This document shows positions 59,917-64,000 of a stretch of DNA of 64,000 bases, in pieces (position 1 is the stretch's first letter; every line of letters starts with the position of its first letter). The stretch is from Mesorhizobium sp. INR15. Lineage in GTDB: Bacteria; Pseudomonadota; Alphaproteobacteria; Rhizobiales; Rhizobiaceae. The notes beneath the pieces are model-generated. The model did not search any database. It had not been told where the DNA came from and saw only the letters and a list, made by a program, of their open reading frames with translations. The stretch is from assembly GCF_015500075.1 (NCBI RefSeq), contig NZ_CP045496.1, positions 3,544,001-3,608,000 on the forward strand, given 5' to 3'. Made by a program: the position numbers and the translations under genes.

Positions 59917-61407
59917 TTACTTCTTTGTCAGGCCCGGCAGCGTGACCTGGTAGACCAGGAACATGGTGTCGACATTGGCGCCGTCGTCGGCCTTGTAGGG
60001 CGCGCCGACCTGGAAACCATCCTGGGCGAGGAAGTCGTTGTCGTTGGCGACGAACAGGAAGTAGTCGTCGGGCAACTTCGGATCGAGCACGCTGACGGCC
60101 GACATGGCTTCCCACTTTTCCGACAGGTTGTTGTGGTCGTTCGGCGCGCCATTGTGCAGGCCGAAACGGCCGAGCTCGGCATTGTCGTTGATGTCGATGA
60201 ACGGCGTCAGCTTGGCCGGCGTCACCGATGGGTCGATGACGCCCTTGGGCGCGACCGGCTTGTCGGCGGCATCGAAAGGTCCGCCGGCGATATCGGTCGC
60301 TGCCGATACATCGACGATGTTGATCTGGCGGTAGAGAGAGGCGTCACCCTTCACGCCCTGGCCGTTGCCGCTGTCGCGGGCGATCATCATGAAAGCCTTG
60401 TCCGACAGCGCCACGATCTCGCTCTGCGCGGCGACCTTGGTCTTGCCCTTGGCGTCCTTGAACACCGGCAGCGGCACGACATATTCGTGGGCCAGCTTGA
60501 GATGGCCGAGGTCGGACGCGTCATAGACCAGCGCCCTGGTGTTCTGGCGTGTCGAAGGCGAGTCACCGCCATCCTGCCGCGCTGCCGACTGCAGCACCGC
60601 GATCAGGAACTTGCCGTCCGGCGTCATCGCCATGCCTTCTAGGCCCTGGTTGTTCTGGCGGCCGGTCTCGGGATCCTTCGGATCCGGCTCGGCAGCGCCC
60701 GGGCCCGGATTGTCGGAGGCGAAATTCGCCGCGCCGTGGCGCATCGGCACAAGGGCGGCCGGCGGCTGGGTCGCCGACAGCAAGTGGCCGTCAGCCGAAA
60801 AGCGATAGATGTTGGGGCCGTATTCATCCGAGATGAACATCGAGCCGTCGGGCAGCCGCACGATCGCTTCGTTGTCGAGCGAAAGCTTGCCATTGTCGGC
60901 CTGCGGAAGAACAGGCATGTCGCCGCTTGCGGCGCGCACGCCGTTCAGCGGGTCAAGCCCTGTGGCGTCCGCGCCCTTGTCGTCGGTCAAAAGCATGGTC
61001 TCAGTCAGCGTGGCCTTGACGCCAGCCTGTTCCTGGCCGGCGGCGGGGGCGGCACCCGGTGCCACCGGTGCGAATTCGATGCCGATCGTGTTGAGGCGCG
61101 GGCGGTAGTCGGTGGTGCCGGCGACGTTGTAGCCGCGGTCCGGCAGCAGCCATAGCGAGCCTTTGTACGTTCCGGCGTCATGCTTCCAGCCGGCGGTGTC
61201 GATCGCCATGCCGGAGCCCGAGCCAAAGGTTTCGCCGAATTTGTCGCGCTGGGCAGCAGGGATGCGGCCGACGCCGACCAGGCCCTTGTTGACGAAGCTG
61301 GTGCCGCCAACGGTGACCGCGCTGTCAGCGAGCGCGGGCAGCGACATGGCGGAGGCCGCAAGTGCCGCTGCGACGAGCCTTAGCGAGAATGGACGAAGAT
61401 ATTTCAT
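59917..61407 (-). CDS. Secreted esterase-like phytase-family protein (PF13449 type)
   Basis: A 496-residue exported protein. The signal peptide is MKYLRPFSLRLVAAALAASA, cleaved at ALA-DSA. The body is a beta-propeller-like fold with GSGSGMAIDTAGW, GSLWLLPDRGYN, LSLDNEAIVRLPDGSMFISD followed by EYGPNIYRF, and NNQGLEGMAMTPDGKFLIAV, which are the conserved stretches of the 'esterase-like activity of phytase' family. I saw no Pho box upstream, so control by phosphate is not supported here. Enzymatic role unproven. Confidence 0.86.
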   Translation of the reverse strand: MKYLRPFSLRLVAAALAASAMSLPALADSAVTVGGTSFVNKGLVGVGRIPAAQRDKFGETFGSGSGMAIDTAGWKHDAGTYKGSLWLLPDRGYNVAGTTDYRPRLNTIGIEFAPVAPGAAPAAGQEQAGVKATLTETMLLTDDKGADATGLDPLNGVRAASGDMPVLPQADNGKLSLDNEAIVRLPDGSMFISDEYGPNIYRFSADGHLLSATQPPAALVPMRHGAANFASDNPGPGAAEPDPKDPETGRQNNQGLEGMAMTPDGKFLIAVLQSAARQDGGDSPSTRQNTRALVYDASDLGHLKLAHEYVVPLPVFKDAKGKTKVAAQSEIVALSDKAFMMIARDSGNGQGVKGDASLYRQINIVDVSAATDIAGGPFDAADKPVAPKGVIDPSVTPAKLTPFIDINDNAELGRFGLHNGAPNDHNNLSEKWEAMSAVSVLDPKLPDDYFLFVANDNDFLAQDGFQVGAPYKADDGANVDTMFLVYQVTLPGLTKK

Positions 61408-61613
61408 GACGATTTCCCTTTGATGGACAGGCGCGTGCCGGAACGGATCGACGAGATTGAGGATGTTGCCTTGGGAGCGGGCGGGCCGCCGCTTCGAAGG
61501 CCGTTCAAAAGCGGTCTAGGGTGCGAACATGATAGCCGCGTGACAGCAGACGAAGCTGCCCTTTCGAGCCTCTGGCCATAGATCGAAAACAGCCTTGTCA
61601 GGTGCTTTCGCAA

Positions 61614-61639
61614 CGTACTGGACACTTATGTCTAGTACG
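61614..61639. promoter_or_regulatory. Inverted repeat operator candidate before the dehydrogenase gene
   Basis: CGTACTGGACA and TGTCTAGTACG form an 11-bp inverted repeat (one mismatch pair) with a CTTA spacer, ending 41 bp before the TTG start at 61680. The size and position fit a GntR- or LacI-type operator. No regulator gene is inside the window. Confidence 0.55.
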
Positions 61640-61679
61640 TATATGTTGCCGGCATCTGACCAGCCGGGGAGGGGAAGCC

Positions 61680-64000
61680 TTGAAGTCGCACTACCGCGCA
61701 GTCGTCATCGGGGGAGGCGTGGTCGGCGCCTCGGTGCTCTACCATCTGGCGAGATTCGGCTGGAGCGATGTCGCGCTCATCGAGCGCTCGGAACTGACGG
61801 CCGGGTCGACCTGGCACGCGGCGGCCGGTTTCCATGCGCTCAACGCCGATCCCAATGTCGCGGCGCTACAGGATTACACCATAAGGCTCTACCGCGAGAT
61901 CGAGGCTGAATCCGGCCAGAATGCCGGTCTGCATATGACCGGCGGCGTCAACATCGCCAGCGATCCGGCGCGTTGGGAATGGCTGAAATCGGCCTGGGCG
62001 GTGTTCCAGTCCGTCGGCATCGAGACGGCGCGGCTGGTGACGCCCGACGAGATCAAGGCGATCTGCCCGATCATCGACGTGACGGGCGTCCTTGGCGGCC
62101 TCCACGATTCCAACGAAGGCTATCTCGATCCTTACGGCACCACGCATGCCTATGCCGGCGCCGCGAAGAAACGCGGCGCCGATGTCATCTTGCGCAACCG
62201 CGTCGTCGCGTTGAAGGCTCGTGCCGATGGCCGCTGGGATGTCGTGACTGAGCAGGGCACGATCATTGCCGAGCATGTCGTCAACGCCGGTGGTCTCTGG
62301 GCCAAGCAGCTTGGCCGCATGGCCGGTGTGGACCTGCCGGTGACGCCGATGGAGCATCACTATCTCATCACCGAGGACATCCCGGAGGTCGCCGCGCTCG
62401 ACAAGGAACTGGGGCTCGCGGTCGATCTCGACGGCTTTTCCTATCTCAGGCAGGAGCGCAAGGGCGTGCTGCTTGGCGTCTATGAGCAGAACCCGAAGCA
62501 CTGGAACATGGATGGAGCGCCATGGGACTATGGCATCGAGCTGATCCCTGAGGACATCGACCGGATCAGCCCGGAACTGTCCAAGGCCTATGAGCGCTTT
62601 CCGTGCCTGGCCACCGCCGGCATCCGCAAATGGGTCAACGGCGCCTTCACCTTCACGCCCGACGGCAATCCGATTGTTGGGCCGGTGCGCGGCCTTAGGA
62701 ATTATTGGGTCGCCTGTGGCGTCATGGCCGGCTTCAGCCAGGGTGGCGGCGTCGGCAAGTCATTGGCCGAATGGATGATCCATGGCGAGCCGCAAGCCGA
62801 TATCTTCGGCATGGATATTGCCCGCTACGGCGCTTTTGCCGCCAACCGCGAATATCTCAAGCAGACGACACGCCAGTTCTATTCGCGCCGTTTCGTCATG
62901 ACCTTCCCCAACGAGCGCCTTCCGGCTGGAAGGCCGCTGAAACGTCCCGGCGCCTATGACGGCATGAGCGCGGCGGGCTGCGAATGGACGGCGTCATGGG
63001 GGCTGGAAATCCCGGCCTATTTCGCGCCGCTGGGCTTTCGCGAGGAGACCGCGCTGAAACGCTCCAACGCCTTCGACATTGTCGGCGACGAAGCACGGCA
63101 GGTTCGCAGCGCGGCGGGTCTGGTCGATATCTCGGCCTACGCGCGGTATGCCATATCAGGGCCGGGCGCGGAGACATGGCTCGACCGGCTGCTGGCCTGC
63201 AAGCTGCCAAACGCGGGCCGGGCGAGGCTAGCGCCGATGCTGGGGCCAGATGGCCGGCTGAAGGGCGATCTCACTGTCATCAACTGGGGCGGCGGCGACT
63301 ATTGGCTGATGGGCTCCTACTATCTCAGGGAGTTCCATATGCGGTGGTTCGAGAGCCATGCGGCGGCGGACGTCAGTGTCACCGATCTCTCCGACACGAT
63401 GAGCGGATTCCTGCTGACCGGACCGAATGCGCGCAAGATCCTGGAGCGGACGACGCATCAGGATCTGTCCGGCAAGGCGCTGCCGTTCATGGCCTGCGGC
63501 GCCTTCGACATCGGCATGGTGCAGGCGCGGGTTGCCCGTCTGTCGATTGCTGGCGAACTCGGCTTCGAGATCAACTGCCCGGTGACCATGCATGCCACGT
63601 TGCGCGAGACGCTGCTGGCCGCCGGAGAGGATCTGGGCTTGGCCGAGATCGGCTACTACGCGCTGAACGCGCTGCGGCTGGAGAAGAGCTTTGGCATCTG
63701 GTCGCGCGAATTCACGCAAGGCTATACGCCCGCCCAGAGCGGCCTGGACCGGTTTGTTGCCTTCGACAAGGGCGACTTCATTGGCCGCGAAGCGGCGCTG
63801 AAGGAACGCGGCGGCACGGCTCAACACCTGGTGACGCTGGAGGTCGAGGCCGTAGACGCCGATGCCAGCGGCTTCGAGCCGGTGTGGCACCAGGGCCGCC
63901 GCGTCGGCTTCGTGACATCAGGCGGCTATGGCTACACGGTCGGCAAAAGCCTGGCGCTGGCGCTTGTCGATCGCGATTTCGCGGGCGAGGGTACCGCACT
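61680..64000 (+). CDS. FAD-dependent dimethylglycine/sarcosine dehydrogenase-type protein with GcvT-like C-terminal domain, cut by window edge
   Basis: The start is TTG at 61680 behind GGGGAGGGGAAG. At least 773 residues are open to the window end; full-length members are about 800-850. The N-terminal DAO-type FAD domain reads YRAVVIGGGVVGASVLYHLA then LTAGSTWHAAAGFHAL, where the His in STWHAA is the usual covalent FAD site of dimethylglycine dehydrogenase. The second half has the aminomethyltransferase fold (VSVTDLSDTMSGFLLTGPNA, LRLEKSFGIWSREFTQGYTP). Such enzymes demethylate dimethylglycine or sarcosine with tetrahydrofolate as acceptor, feeding the one-carbon pool that metF also serves. 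Substrate not fixed by sequence. Confidence 0.9.
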   Translation, partial: MKSHYRAVVIGGGVVGASVLYHLARFGWSDVALIERSELTAGSTWHAAAGFHALNADPNVAALQDYTIRLYREIEAESGQNAGLHMTGGVNIASDPARWEWLKSAWAVFQSVGIETARLVTPDEIKAICPIIDVTGVLGGLHDSNEGYLDPYGTTHAYAGAAKKRGADVILRNRVVALKARADGRWDVVTEQGTIIAEHVVNAGGLWAKQLGRMAGVDLPVTPMEHHYLITEDIPEVAALDKELGLAVDLDGFSYLRQERKGVLLGVYEQNPKHWNMDGAPWDYGIELIPEDIDRISPELSKAYERFPCLATAGIRKWVNGAFTFTPDGNPIVGPVRGLRNYWVACGVMAGFSQGGGVGKSLAEWMIHGEPQADIFGMDIARYGAFAANREYLKQTTRQFYSRRFVMTFPNERLPAGRPLKRPGAYDGMSAAGCEWTASWGLEIPAYFAPLGFREETALKRSNAFDIVGDEARQVRSAAGLVDISAYARYAISGPGAETWLDRLLACKLPNAGRARLAPMLGPDGRLKGDLTVINWGGGDYWLMGSYYLREFHMRWFESHAAADVSVTDLSDTMSGFLLTGPNARKILERTTHQDLSGKALPFMACGAFDIGMVQARVARLSIAGELGFEINCPVTMHATLRETLLAAGEDLGLAEIGYYALNALRLEKSFGIWSREFTQGYTPAQSGLDRFVAFDKGDFIGREAALKERGGTAQHLVTLEVEAVDADASGFEPVWHQGRRVGFVTSGGYGYTVGKSLALALVDRDFAGEGTA

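Noticed and set aside
59917..61679. A Pho box before the phytase-like esterase gene
   Set aside because: No pair of TGTCAT-like repeats at 11-bp spacing exists upstream of 61407.
1..64000. CRISPR arrays, tRNA genes, rRNA genes and prophage modules
   Set aside because: No regularly spaced repeats, no tRNA 3' T-loop/acceptor patterns and no phage structural or integrase genes were recognised.

Overview
The window looks like the chromosome of a GC-rich alphaproteobacterium of the Rhizobiales, most likely Mesorhizobium or a close relative. This is inferred from protein character, the mosaic palindromic intergenic repeats typical of rhizobia, the betaine-lipid genes btaAB, the long FtsZ and the dcw gene order. 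No database search was possible, so the genus is an inference.

Layout. Positions 1-6800 hold housekeeping and accessory genes: a partial class IV aminotransferase, a secreted protein, a DUF2293 protein with TrmO, an ArsR-methyltransferase fusion regulator with metF behind a 16-bp palindrome, a 28-residue membrane protein missed by ordinary ORF callers, a DMT permease and a PLP decarboxylase. Positions 6800-8120 hold a complete IS110-type element whose ends can be placed to within 2 bp, because it splits a long inverted repeat. Its non-coding left end folds like a bridge RNA, with four segments matching target and donor. Positions 8127-21207 hold envelope enzymes (two lytic transglycosylases, a GH25 muramidase, an AmiD-type amidase), a serine hydrolase with a decayed paralogue remnant, btaAB behind a clear Pho box, the RNase P RNA gene, a ParDE-type toxin-antitoxin pair and a trans-sulfuration enzyme.

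Positions 21400-40556 are the division and cell wall (dcw) cluster: mraZ-rsmH-ftsL-ftsI-murE-murF-mraY-murD-ftsW-murG-murC-murB, a 300-bp gap, then ddl-ftsQ-ftsA-ftsZ. Most genes overlap by 1-4 bp and are probably translationally coupled. The cluster starts behind three CCCA/G repeats at exact 10-bp spacing (MraZ-box-like). The gap before ddl carries nine GANTC (CcrM) sites, which suggests cell-cycle control of ddl-ftsQAZ. lpxC, bamD, recN and ligA follow, linking wall synthesis, division, lipid A, outer-membrane assembly and DNA repair.

Positions 47200-64000 hold mixed genes: DUF2461, a VOC protein, azlCD, an SCO-prmA-aminopeptidase P block on the minus strand, a CreA-like protein, a hexapeptide acyltransferase, an unexplained hairpin-rich intergenic region, a low-affinity iron permease-like protein, an SDR, a TMEM175-type channel, a MATE exporter, an L,D-transpeptidase, a phytase-like esterase and the start of a dimethylglycine/sarcosine dehydrogenase-type gene that runs off the end. 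No tRNA, rRNA or CRISPR array was seen.
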